The position numbers and the translations under genes are program-made. This document shows, piece after piece, positions 36,101 through 43,535 of a DNA stretch of 64,000 nucleotides (positions are counted from its first letter, which is position 1; each line of letters opens with the position of its first letter). Source of the DNA: Bryobacterales bacterium (GTDB lineage Bacteria; Acidobacteriota; Terriglobia; Bryobacterales; UBA6623); contig JAPPMG010000055.1 of the NCBI GenBank assembly GCA_028819215.1, forward strand, positions 92,211 to 156,210. The letters are read 5' to 3'. The notes under the pieces are model-generated. The model had not been told where the DNA came from, searched no databases, and was given only the letters and a program-made list of their open reading frames with translations.

Positions 36101-36511
36101 GCGGTCAGTCTGCAGCACTGGCGGAGCGCCGGTCACCGTGACGGTCTCGGTGACCGCCCCCGGTGTCAGCTCGAGGTCGACGCGCACAGTTGAGTTTGGC
36201 TGCAGATCGATGTCGCCCCGCACCGAGGTGCTGAATCCATCAGAACTGACTTCGACTTGGTAAAGGCCCGGGTCGAGATTTGGAAAGACATATAGGCCGC
36301 TCTCGTTGGTCTCGCCATCGCGTGGCACATTCGTGTTTGTCTCCATCAGGGAGATGGTCGCCCCGGGGATCACCGCGCCCGATGGGTCGGTGATCGTTCC
36401 GAGGATTTGCCCCTTCAGGACCTGCGCGTCAAGTCGCGTTGCTGCGGCGCATGTCAGCAGCGCTGTCAAAGCGAGCAGGCTCAGGGATTGTTGTACGGTT
36501 TTGTGCAGCAT
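33179..36511 (-). CDS. Oar-like TonB-dependent receptor with carboxypeptidase-regulatory domain (1)
   Basis: A 1110-residue outer-membrane receptor. Signal peptide MLHKTVQQSLSLLALTALLTC, then an N-terminal CarboxypepD_reg-like domain (GTITDPSGAVIPGATISL, LYVFPNLDPGLYQVEVSSDG), then the plug (VTVTGAPPVLQTD, RSGTNDFHGSVFAFHRNE) and a long beta-barrel ending in FGLTLRF with a terminal Phe for BAM. The start at 36511 follows a GGGAGG site; the upstream frame is rejected. The architecture matches the Oar-type receptors expanded in Acidobacteriota. No SusD partner is adjacent, so the ligand is unknown. Confidence 0.93.
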   Translation of the reverse strand: MLHKTVQQSLSLLALTALLTCAAATRLDAQVLKGQILGTITDPSGAVIPGATISLMETNTNVPRDGETNESGLYVFPNLDPGLYQVEVSSDGFSTSVRGDIDLQPNSTVRVDLELTPGAVTETVTVTGAPPVLQTDRADTSVKIETQQLKELPLLFNRNYQGLLATVPGVGRLTRPHSQFYNSQDSLAVRVNGQGRQYNNFQIEGIENKIDNGNLTALVPPAEAIQTVDISTSNFDPEFGNAGGSVVNVTLRSGTNDFHGSVFAFHRNENAQARQVFATSKAHTVYNQFGFTAGGPIIRNKMFVFGDYQGSRDHLGQVELDRIPTTPFRTGDFSGEGATIYDPLTGDSVGNGRTAFMGNTLPASRISPIASAMVGFIPQPNRPGGIGSRNQEIPVVRIKDINAFDVKYDYVVSASGRLTVRYSLQKATVTDCGLYGPDCGIYGGPRNNGFSGSGPARTQSPMISYSHVFSPTLVWEGRFGIVRNRNDAINADTGLRTSEEIGIPGVNVNEWTSGLSEVRVDGLDRPLVGFSPSLPWARSVTFFGIVNNFTKTFGNHVTRFGFEVRRERNDLLQTQTFNPRGRFTFRQGQTRCAGDCTGPNTTSGIANAFAAFLLDQPGGHGRDLDVQFPTRRELILSGYIQDKWQVSSKLTLDLGLRLERERPSVPRFAGSYSNYNPLTNALELNGIGGRPYDNGIRADLGWGPRLGIAYRLNDKTVLRTGYGISFINRIMGQQNFPVKQNNAFVTPNGFTASGAMAEGFPAFQEFNVPDNGLVDLSSPENALFSRQTFTWVNPDMRRPYVQSWNFAIQRTLVHDFTLDLAYVGNHGVNNQSRLEYNAATTPGTGNSTRPLNVLFGRTQNTRTRIGTHTYYNSLQMKINRRFSSGFSMTNAYTWSKGLNFSDDTGGLQVNGIIGAFHTNKGRTNQDRRHTWVSSYTYELPFGKGKRFLKNGPGRWVLGDWQVQGIVSAMTGEPFTITAPGSTLNAGGNSQRADVVGTPRRIGEIAGPGGTALWFTTEAFAVPQQGTLGNAGREILDGPGLFNWDFSVFRRFPIAALGEEAALTFRLESFNFTNTPHFNNPNGNVANRNFGRVQSASADQRQFQFGLTLRF

Positions 36512-36817
36512 GCACGTTCCTCCCAATGATTCAACTACTTGACGGAACGTCCGAACACGGAATGTCAGGACATCCTTGCCCGATTGCTTGACCCCACCGC
36601 CAAGCACGATCTCGATTCAGTCTAGCAGCGAAGTCATTCCTGCGTGTTCAAATGAGACGGGTCATCGACGTGGCGTGACTGGACCGCCGCGCAGATCAGT
36701 ACCTGGTTCGTCGTGGATTGTGACGTGGAGGCGGAGGGACGCCTGCTGTGTTGAATCAGATTGCTCCCTGCCTTGCCGCCACAGACTATCCGATGGCGGG
36801 CACAATGAAGATTTCGA
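36512..36817. promoter_or_regulatory. Divergent gap, TonB receptor 1 / cytochrome
   Basis: About 305 bp between divergent starts. It must hold promoters for both genes. Short open frames are present but not gene-like. No operator was recognised. Confidence 0.35.
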
Positions 36818-38779
36818 ATGCTTGAGGTCGCATTAGTCTTCGTCGCCTGCGGGCTGGCGATCTATGTTGTGAACTGCCTCGCTCCGGGACACGTATCGCT
36901 CGCCCTGTCAGTGGCGCTTGTGGCGGCTGTAGCGGCGGGAGTGGCTTATTGGGACCCGCCCGCCGCCAAACCGCTCCCGCAGAGACCCTTGGAACTTGGC
37001 GACGCAGGTTCCAGCGGTGAGACCGATTACGCGATTTCGGACAGTTGCCTGCCTTGCCATCCACGCCAGCACGCAAGCTGGCACGAAGGGTTCCACCGCA
37101 CGATGACGCAAGTCGTCAGTGACGAGACTGTAGTGGCGGACTTTGGGGACTTGACGCTCTACTTTGACGGCCGGCCCTATCGGCTATTTCGTTCGAACGA
37201 GTCCTTCCGGGTTGAATTGTCTGACCCGGACATGGTCGACCAAGCCCTCGCCCTGGCCCAGCGAGGGGACATCAATCAAGCCCAGCGATTCGCCAGCACA
37301 ATCCCGCGGGTAATTCGCCCCATTGTGATGTCCACCGGTTCGCACCACTACCAGCTCTACTGGTACCCCTCCGGTAATGGCCGCGAGCTTTACATGCTGC
37401 CTTTCGCCTATCTGATCGAAGAACAGCGCTGGGTGCCGAGAGTCTCGGTGTTCTTGACGCCCCCAAACATGCTTGAGCCCCGAAAAGTGTGGAATCGCGA
37501 CTGCCTTCCATGCCATGCCACCGGAGGCCGCCCGCTATACGAGCCCGGCGGGCAAGGCACACCTGACACGCGGGTCGCGGAGGTCGGCATCGCTTGCGAG
37601 GCTTGTCACGGTCCGTCGGCCGATCACGCCTCCCTGAACCGCAATCCGCTCAAGCGCTACGGTCACTACATAGGGGGCGAGCCGGACGACAGCGTCACTC
37701 AGCCTCGCTCGCTGGACCCGATCCGTGCAGGAGAGGTCTGCGGGCAGTGCCATTCGCTTCACACGCAGTACAGCGGCGAAGACTGGGCTGGCTCATTTGT
37801 CGACGGCACACCCTATCGACCTGGTCAGGACCTTGCCGAGACCACCTACATCGTGCAGTCCGAGACCTTGGCGAAGTCGCCGCTCATGGAGCAGTTCGTG
37901 CGGGATCGTCCGGGGTTGTTGGACGAATGGTTCTGGCCGGACGGCGAGATCCGGGTCGTCGGCCGGGAGTTCAACGGCCTAATCGAGTCACCTTGCTTCA
38001 AAGGAAGCGAGTTTTCTTGCTTGTCCTGTCATTCGATTCACGAGGGCGAACCGGATGATCGACTCAAGGACCACATGAGAGGTGATGCTGCTTGTACACA
38101 GTGCCATGCCGACTTCGACGCGGCTCTGACCGACCACACCAACCACAAGATTTCATCCGAAGGCAGCCGTTGCCAGAATTGCCACCTCCCGCACACGAGC
38201 TACGGCCTGCTCAAGGCGTCTCGCAGTCACCGTGTTTCCAGCCCGTCTGTCGCAATCGATCTCTCAGCCGGTCGCCCGAACGCATGCAACCTGTGCCATT
38301 TGGACCGTTCTCTGGGATGGACGGCCAAGTATCTTGATGACTGGTATGGCATCCGCGCGCCGGCCTTGGATGAGCAGCAGGAGGACTTGGCAGCCGCGCC
38401 TGTGTGGTTGCTGCGAGGAGATGCCGGGGTCCGTGCGCTCGCGGCATGGCACTTCGGCTGGGAGCCTGCCCTCGAGGCCTCAGGCTCAAACTGGCAGACG
38501 CCGTTGATTGCTCCCTTGTTGGACGACCCTTACGATGCAGTTCGGTTCATCGCCGCGCGTTCGATGCGGAGGTTGCTCGGCAGTGCTGCCGTCCAATACG
38601 ACTTTCTGGATCCTCCGGATCGGAGGCGCGCGGCGGCAACTCAGATCGTCCAGTCCTGGAGACGTGACTCCCGGGAGTTGCCGCCGCGATTCTTCGCCGC
38701 TGACGGTAGTCCAAACGCGGAATTGATCCGCGAGCTACTTGCGGAAAGGGACGACCGTCCGGTTCACTTGGTCGAATAA
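36818..38779 (+). CDS. Membrane-anchored octahaem cytochrome c with HEAT-like C-terminus
   Basis: A 653-residue multihaem c-type cytochrome. Two hydrophobic segments (about residues 4-20 and 27-45) anchor it. Eight CxxCH haem-attachment sites follow, in order CLPCH (77), CLPCH (~229), CEACH (~260), CGQCH (~308), CLSCH (~401), CTQCH (~425), CQNCH (~452) and CNLCH (~490). After the haems comes a HEAT-like region (GDAGVRALAAWHFGWEPAL, LLDDPYDAVRFIAARSMRRL). The haem domain should face the periplasm. It resembles the family annotated as multihaem cytochrome with HEAT/TPR repeats; the electron donor and acceptor are unknown. The downstream membrane protein begins 10 bp later. Confidence 0.9.
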   Translation: MLEVALVFVACGLAIYVVNCLAPGHVSLALSVALVAAVAAGVAYWDPPAAKPLPQRPLELGDAGSSGETDYAISDSCLPCHPRQHASWHEGFHRTMTQVVSDETVVADFGDLTLYFDGRPYRLFRSNESFRVELSDPDMVDQALALAQRGDINQAQRFASTIPRVIRPIVMSTGSHHYQLYWYPSGNGRELYMLPFAYLIEEQRWVPRVSVFLTPPNMLEPRKVWNRDCLPCHATGGRPLYEPGGQGTPDTRVAEVGIACEACHGPSADHASLNRNPLKRYGHYIGGEPDDSVTQPRSLDPIRAGEVCGQCHSLHTQYSGEDWAGSFVDGTPYRPGQDLAETTYIVQSETLAKSPLMEQFVRDRPGLLDEWFWPDGEIRVVGREFNGLIESPCFKGSEFSCLSCHSIHEGEPDDRLKDHMRGDAACTQCHADFDAALTDHTNHKISSEGSRCQNCHLPHTSYGLLKASRSHRVSSPSVAIDLSAGRPNACNLCHLDRSLGWTAKYLDDWYGIRAPALDEQQEDLAAAPVWLLRGDAGVRALAAWHFGWEPALEASGSNWQTPLIAPLLDDPYDAVRFIAARSMRRLLGSAAVQYDFLDPPDRRRAAATQIVQSWRRDSRELPPRFFAADGSPNAELIRELLAERDDRPVHLVE

Positions 38780-38789
38780 GTCAAGCCCC

Positions 38790-39296
38790 GTGTCACCGAC
38801 ATCTCTACAACCAGCCGAATCTCTCGCTAGAAAGCATGTGCGCTTCGGCTGGCTAATGCTTGCCGCGTTCGCCATCGTAGGCATAACCTTGGAGGGGTTT
38901 CACGGATTCAAGACCGGGTGGTACCTCGAAGACGCCTACGAGACCCGCCGGCTCCTGTTTACTCTGGGGCATGCCCACGGCGCGCTCCTCGCGCTGATCA
39001 ACATCGTGTTCGGCGTGGCATTGGCGGCACTCGGGGGGAACATTGCGAGACTACTGCAAGCCTCACGTCTGCTCCTGATGGGCACTGTGTTGCTGCCTGC
39101 CGGCTTCTTTCTGGGAGGCTTCGGTTTGTACGGGTCTGACCCGGGAGTCGGGGTCTACCTAGTCCCCGTCGGCGCGCTGTGCGTGCTTGCCGCATTTCTC
39201 ATCGCCGCGGTCTCGGGAGGTACCCCCGTGCCCGAGGCCGAACCTTTGAAGCCGGTTGGCGGCACCCGCGCGCGATCCAAGAGGTCCAAGCGTTGA
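38790..39296 (+). CDS. Four-helix membrane protein of unknown function
   Basis: A 168-residue integral membrane protein with about four helices (GWLMLAAFAIVGITLEG, AHGALLALINIVFGVALAAL, LLLMGTVLLPAGFFLGG, LVPVGALCVLAAFLIAAV) and a basic C-terminal tail. The GTG at 38790, 10 bp after the cytochrome stop, is the likely start; the longer frame begins inside the cytochrome gene. A conserved-looking GHAHGALLAL motif (two His in or near a helix) could bind haem or a metal. Proximity suggests it is the partner of the octahaem cytochrome, which is inference. Confidence 0.65.
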   Translation: MSPTSLQPAESLARKHVRFGWLMLAAFAIVGITLEGFHGFKTGWYLEDAYETRRLLFTLGHAHGALLALINIVFGVALAALGGNIARLLQASRLLLMGTVLLPAGFFLGGFGLYGSDPGVGVYLVPVGALCVLAAFLIAAVSGGTPVPEAEPLKPVGGTRARSKRSKR

Positions 39297-39464
39297 CCTG
39301 TCTTGGCGATTTCTTCGATCGAACTGAAGCGTGACTGGCGGGACTCCTCCGGCCGATATCTCCTTCCGAAACCCTCATCGGGGCCGCGCAGACACTGCGA
39401 AAGCAAGCAGAGTGTTCGGAGGCCAGCGGGGACTGCCGACTGCCCTATCGCCGGTCATGAGTCC

Positions 39465-40496
39465 CTATTCCGGTACGATCACGATCTTGCCGAAGTGCTC
39501 CTTGGCCGCCATCCTCTCGTGTGCTCCGCGGACATCGCTTAGTGGAAAGGACTTGTCTAATACCGGCTTGAGCAGGCCGCGTTCGAAGAAGCGCAGCAGG
39601 TCATAGAGTTCTCCCATGGTTCCCATGTATGAACCATGCAGGCTCAGGTGCTTGGCGAACAGGTGCCCCAAATTCAGACTGGTCTCGAAGCCCGTCGTCG
39701 CACCGCAAGTGACCAAGCGCCCGTGACGCGCCATGGATGCCGCGGAGTGGCCGAACGTCGCCGCGCCGACATGCTCGAACACAAGGTCTACGCCGCGCCG
39801 ACCAGTGATCCTCTTCACTTCATCCTTGATCGACTGCTTGTAGTGGTCGATGACGTGGTCCGCGCCTAGGGCTTTGGACCTGGCCAGCTTGTCGTCCCCG
39901 CCAGCCGTCGCGATCACACGGCAGTGGTGCAGTTTGGCGATCTGGATCGCGGCGATGCCCACGCCGCTGGATCCGCCAATCACTAGAACGTCTTCCAGCA
40001 TCCGAATCTTGGCGATGCCCACCAGCATGTGCCAAGCCGTGAGGAACACCAGCGGCACTGAGGCGGCCTCCTCGTAGCTCAAGCTGCCCGGAATCGGAAG
40101 TGCATTGGCCTCCGGGATCGCGACATACTCTGCGTTCAAGCCTGGATATACCGATCCGAATAGGCCGTAGTCCGGTGCGGCGTTGTCGACTCCGTGAGCG
40201 GTCTCGTAACCGAACGCCAGCGTTCGCCCCGGTGCGACCAAGATGCGGTCGCCGACCTTCACCCGCTCGCACAGCTCGCCGACCTCGACGACTTCGCCAG
40301 CGGCGTCGCTGCCGAGAATCCACGGAAATCGCAGCCTCAGCGTCGGCAAACCGCCGCGCACCCAGAGGTCGAGGTGGTTGAGTGAACAGGCCCTTACGCG
40401 GACCACTACTTCGTTCGCCTTCGGGCGGGGCTCGGGGGCGTCTTCGTAGCGGATCACCTCTGGGCCGCCACACTCGTGGATTCGGGATGCTTTCAT
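39465..40496 (-). CDS. Zinc-type alcohol dehydrogenase / quinone oxidoreductase (MDR)
   Basis: A 343-residue medium-chain dehydrogenase. It opens MKASRIHECGGPEVIRYEDA; the GroES-like part includes SLNHLDLWVRGG and FPWILGSDAAGEV, and the Rossmann part includes VLVIGGSSGVGIAAIQIAKL. The structural-zinc Cys cluster is absent and catalytic-zinc ligands are poorly kept, so it leans to the quinone-oxidoreductase/crotonyl-CoA-like branch. Its last ~30 codons are duplicated at 32921-33030. It is divergent from the glycosyltransferase by about 95 bp. Confidence 0.88.
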   Translation of the reverse strand: MKASRIHECGGPEVIRYEDAPEPRPKANEVVVRVRACSLNHLDLWVRGGLPTLRLRFPWILGSDAAGEVVEVGELCERVKVGDRILVAPGRTLAFGYETAHGVDNAAPDYGLFGSVYPGLNAEYVAIPEANALPIPGSLSYEEAASVPLVFLTAWHMLVGIAKIRMLEDVLVIGGSSGVGIAAIQIAKLHHCRVIATAGGDDKLARSKALGADHVIDHYKQSIKDEVKRITGRRGVDLVFEHVGAATFGHSAASMARHGRLVTCGATTGFETSLNLGHLFAKHLSLHGSYMGTMGELYDLLRFFERGLLKPVLDKSFPLSDVRGAHERMAAKEHFGKIVIVPE

Positions 40497-40591
40497 TACT
40501 TGGTACTTGGTGCCGGACTCCGGCTCGGCATCCGATTATACCGGCGGGCCCGTGTTGCTCTCTGCGAACGGGTTCGCCATCCTGAAGACTG

Positions 40592-41980
40592 GTGCGGATC
40601 GCAGATCTTGTCAGCGGTGTCAGGGAGCACCGACCCGGTTCTCCCAGCTTCACCGACTGCGCCCGAGCCTTGGCCGAGACAGCCTTCTGCTCGGATTCGG
40701 ACCGAGCGACAGCCGCTACGAAGGCCCTGTTCTCCGAACTCGTAGAGGAGTGGGCGGATGGCTTCGAGCCCTCCCTTTGCGCAACCTACGCCGCGTTCAT
40801 GTCCGAGGTGCTGTACGCGCCGGGCTCTCCAGTGGCTTCCGTCCTAGGAACTCTCGGGTACGGCGAGCCAGAGGAACTGCTGGATCGCTATCGCCGGATT
40901 ACATCCGCTCGGAGTGCGGCCGGCCTCGACCGCCGCAGTGTAAAGAAGGTCGCAGTTCTGTCTCGAATCACGCTGGGCGCCGATGTGGCGGTAACGAGGC
41001 CATTGCTGCTGGCCGCCGCCAGTGCTTTCCCGGCAGCGGAGGTCGAGTTCATCGGCCCCAAGAAAAACGCGGACCTAACCGTGGCCGGCCATCCTATCCG
41101 CCACTGCGAGATTTCTTACGGCCGAACTGCCTTGCTGGTTGACCGCTTGCTGGCATGGAACCATCTACGCGAGGCCGTGCAGAACAGCGTCGCGGGACTG
41201 CGGCCCGATGAATACCTGATCATCGATCCGGACAGTCGCCTGACCCAGCTGGGACTGCTGCCTGTCGTTCCGGACAGTTCGTATCACTTTTTCGAGAGCC
41301 GCTCTGCCGGTGGTCGTGGGAGCTGCAGCCTAGGCTCCCTCGCGCTGCAGTGGTGCGGACGAGCCTGGGGTGTCGACGCTGCAGGCGCGGGACGGGTGCC
41401 CCCGCAGATTCCTCCAGCTTCATGCAAGCTCCTGTCAGACAAAGCTGATCGCCCGCTTGCCGCAGTTAGCTTCGGCGTTGGCGGCCGCGCGTCGAAGCGC
41501 GTCGGAGACCACTTCGAGGACAGCCTGTTGGACTTATTCCGCCGACGCGGCGTTCGGATCGTCCTTGACTACGGCTTAGGCGAGGACGAGGCTCGGGTGG
41601 TGGATCAACGCGTGGCAGCCTTTGCGGGAACGGTTGGTGAGTTGTCTGACGACCAGCCCGGGTGGCCGAGTCAGACCGATCTCTTGACCTGGCGCGGCAG
41701 CTTGGCGGCCTTCGGAGCGTGGACGGCTGCAGCGGATGTCTATGTGGGATACGATTCCGCGGCCGCTCATCTGGCCGCGGCCCACGCAACGCCCGTCATC
41801 GAGGTCTTTGCCGGGGCCCCCAGCGAACGGTTTCGCGATCGGTGGACACCATCTGGCCCAGCGCCTGTGCATGTCTTGCCCTTCACGGGCTCCGCGGATG
41901 TGGCGGCTCTTCTGCGGAAAGTCGACCAGATTGCGGCCGAAATGGTGTTGTCGAAGCCGAGGGCGCGACTCGTCGAATAG
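40592..41980 (+). CDS. GT9-like glycosyltransferase (heptosyltransferase superfamily)
   Basis: A 462-residue protein with a GT-B, GT9-like C-terminal half. The best evidence is VYVGYDSAAAHLAAAHATPV followed by IEVFAGAPSERFRDRW, matching the nucleotide-sugar-binding end of ADP-heptose:LPS heptosyltransferases. The N-terminal ~110 residues are extra and unrecognised. GTG start. No LPS-core cluster surrounds it, so the acceptor is unknown. The 135 bp after it contain nothing I can assign. Confidence 0.7.
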   Translation: MRIADLVSGVREHRPGSPSFTDCARALAETAFCSDSDRATAATKALFSELVEEWADGFEPSLCATYAAFMSEVLYAPGSPVASVLGTLGYGEPEELLDRYRRITSARSAAGLDRRSVKKVAVLSRITLGADVAVTRPLLLAAASAFPAAEVEFIGPKKNADLTVAGHPIRHCEISYGRTALLVDRLLAWNHLREAVQNSVAGLRPDEYLIIDPDSRLTQLGLLPVVPDSSYHFFESRSAGGRGSCSLGSLALQWCGRAWGVDAAGAGRVPPQIPPASCKLLSDKADRPLAAVSFGVGGRASKRVGDHFEDSLLDLFRRRGVRIVLDYGLGEDEARVVDQRVAAFAGTVGELSDDQPGWPSQTDLLTWRGSLAAFGAWTAAADVYVGYDSAAAHLAAAHATPVIEVFAGAPSERFRDRWTPSGPAPVHVLPFTGSADVAALLRKVDQIAAEMVLSKPRARLVE

Positions 41981-42115
41981 GGTCGCCCGCGAACTCCCAG
42001 CGACTGAGCCGCAAGCACGGTTGGCCAGGAATCATCGCGGCAACGAGCTGTTGGCACCCTGCGCGACCCGCCGTGCATTCGTGCCATACTCAATGCAAGT
42101 TGCGGTCGCGCCTCG

Positions 42116-42571
42116 ATGGTGGCGAAGAAGATGGCATCCAAACCGAAACCTCCCGAGCGCAGCCAGGCGGAGGCTTCCCGGTCTGGGCTTTCCGCGCAGA
42201 TTCCACCGGTGTTGCTCGCCTGGCTGGTGCCGGGTGCTGGGCACTACTACCTAAAGCGCCCTTGGCATGCCGCTGCCCTGCTGCTCTCGATCGCAGGGAT
42301 GTTCTTGGCAGGACTGGCCATGCAGGGCCGAATGTTCACGCCCATGACCGGGGACCTGTTCACCACGATCATGACCTACGGTGGATACTTCGGCGACTTG
42401 TGCAACGGATCGCTCTACCTGCTGACGGTCTGGTTTGGATACGAGCAGGACACAATGCCGGGAGCTGCGCACGACTACGGCACGAAGTTCATCGTCTGCG
42501 CCGGGTTTCTGAACCTGCTGGCGATCGTTGACGCCTACGAGATCGCTTCCGGCAAGAGAGCCAGAGCCTGA
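42116..42571 (+). CDS. DUF6677-like small membrane protein
   Basis: A 151-residue protein with a soluble Lys/Pro-rich start and about three to four helices. The opening of the membrane part, PPVLLAWLVPGAGHYYLKRP, followed by a GMFLAGLAMQGRMF segment and a GGYFGDLCNGSLYLLTVWFG stretch, recalls DUF6677, a family I associate with Acidobacteriota. Function unknown. Its stop overlaps the next start (TGATG), so translation is coupled to the 59-residue protein downstream. The start could also be at an ATG four to five codons in. Confidence 0.7.
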   Translation: MVAKKMASKPKPPERSQAEASRSGLSAQIPPVLLAWLVPGAGHYYLKRPWHAAALLLSIAGMFLAGLAMQGRMFTPMTGDLFTTIMTYGGYFGDLCNGSLYLLTVWFGYEQDTMPGAAHDYGTKFIVCAGFLNLLAIVDAYEIASGKRARA

Positions 42572-42750
42572 TGTTCAGCCCATCGCACCTGCAAGCGTCG
42601 CTCCTATTCGCGCTTCTCGCCTCGACGGTCATGGGGATCGTGGGGCGCTCCACGAACCGAGATCGACTGCACTACGGCCTGTACTGCTTCGGCTACTTCG
42701 TCGCGGCCATCTTCGTGCTCGGCTGGCTGATGCGCTTGGGGCACGGTTAG
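42571..42750 (+). CDS. 59-residue membrane miniprotein
   Basis: A 60-codon frame wedged exactly between the DUF6677-like gene and the HAD gene. Its ATG shares one base with the upstream TGA (TGATG) and its TAG shares one base with the downstream GTG (TAGTG). It encodes two hydrophobic helices (about residues 9-23, SLLFALLASTVMGIV, and 38-55, FGYFVAAIFVLGWLMRL) with a basic loop RSTNRDR between. The precise tiling is strong evidence that it is a real gene. No family recognised. Confidence 0.75.
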   Translation: MFSPSHLQASLLFALLASTVMGIVGRSTNRDRLHYGLYCFGYFVAAIFVLGWLMRLGHG

Positions 42751-43496
42751 TGCCGCCCTCCCACGGCGGCGGCGACCGCGTGGCGTTCTACGACTTTGAC
42801 GGCACGCTCGTGTCCGGAAACGTCGTGACGCGCTATGCGTGGGTTGCCAAGAGGCACCCCAGCCGCGCTCAGGCGATGTGGCGATACGGCAAGACTGTCC
42901 TCGGAGTGCCGCTGTGGCTGGCGCTGGACACGTTTTCGCGCCGCCTCTTCAACGTGGTGTTCTTTCGGCTCTACCGCGGCTTGCGCGAGGACTGGCTGAG
43001 GGCGCAGGCGCCTGCCCTGTTCGAGGCTCAGATCCGGGGCGAGCAGTTCAGGTTCGCGAAAGATCGTGTGGCGCTGGATCGTGCGGCCGGGTACCGCACC
43101 GTGTTGGTCACCGGAGGAATTGACTTGGAGATGCAGCCGGCGGCCGAGTACTTTGGATTTGACGACCTGCTGGCCAATCGTCTGGAATTTCGCGATGGCG
43201 TCGCGACGGGCGATATCGTTCCGCCATTGCTTGCGGGGGAGGCCAAGGCAGAGGTATTGCGCGACTACGCGGCGGCGAGCGGCGTGGACATGAGTGCCTC
43301 GTGTGCCTATTCGGACAGCGGCTCGGACCTGCCGATGCTCACGTCAGTGGGCAATCCCATCGCCACCAATCCGGATTCGCGCCTGCGCAAGGAAGCGCGC
43401 GACCGCGGATGGGCGGTCCTCGATCTGAGGCGCTCGAGCGAGCTCGTTGTGGCTCCCGGACAGGCGCCCAGCGACTCTTCGGAGGGCAGCGCTTAG
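42750..43496 (+). CDS. HAD-IB family phosphatase
   Basis: A 248-residue haloacid-dehalogenase phosphatase of the IB (phosphoserine-phosphatase-like) group. Motif I is FYDFDGTLVSGN with the nucleophile Asp, motif II VLVTGGI, motif III Lys in GEAKAEVL, and motif IV CAYSDSGSDLPML. The C1 cap between motifs I and II is helical and basic (PSRAQAMWRYGKTVLG). The GTG at 42750 overlaps the miniprotein stop by one base; another GTG at 42780 is possible. Related proteins dephosphorylate serine or lipid-linked phosphates. Confidence 0.87.
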   Translation: MPPSHGGGDRVAFYDFDGTLVSGNVVTRYAWVAKRHPSRAQAMWRYGKTVLGVPLWLALDTFSRRLFNVVFFRLYRGLREDWLRAQAPALFEAQIRGEQFRFAKDRVALDRAAGYRTVLVTGGIDLEMQPAAEYFGFDDLLANRLEFRDGVATGDIVPPLLAGEAKAEVLRDYAAASGVDMSASCAYSDSGSDLPMLTSVGNPIATNPDSRLRKEARDRGWAVLDLRRSSELVVAPGQAPSDSSEGSA

Positions 43497-43535
43497 ATCG
43501 ACAGGGCTAGACTCGATTGAGGAAGCGAAGCAACT

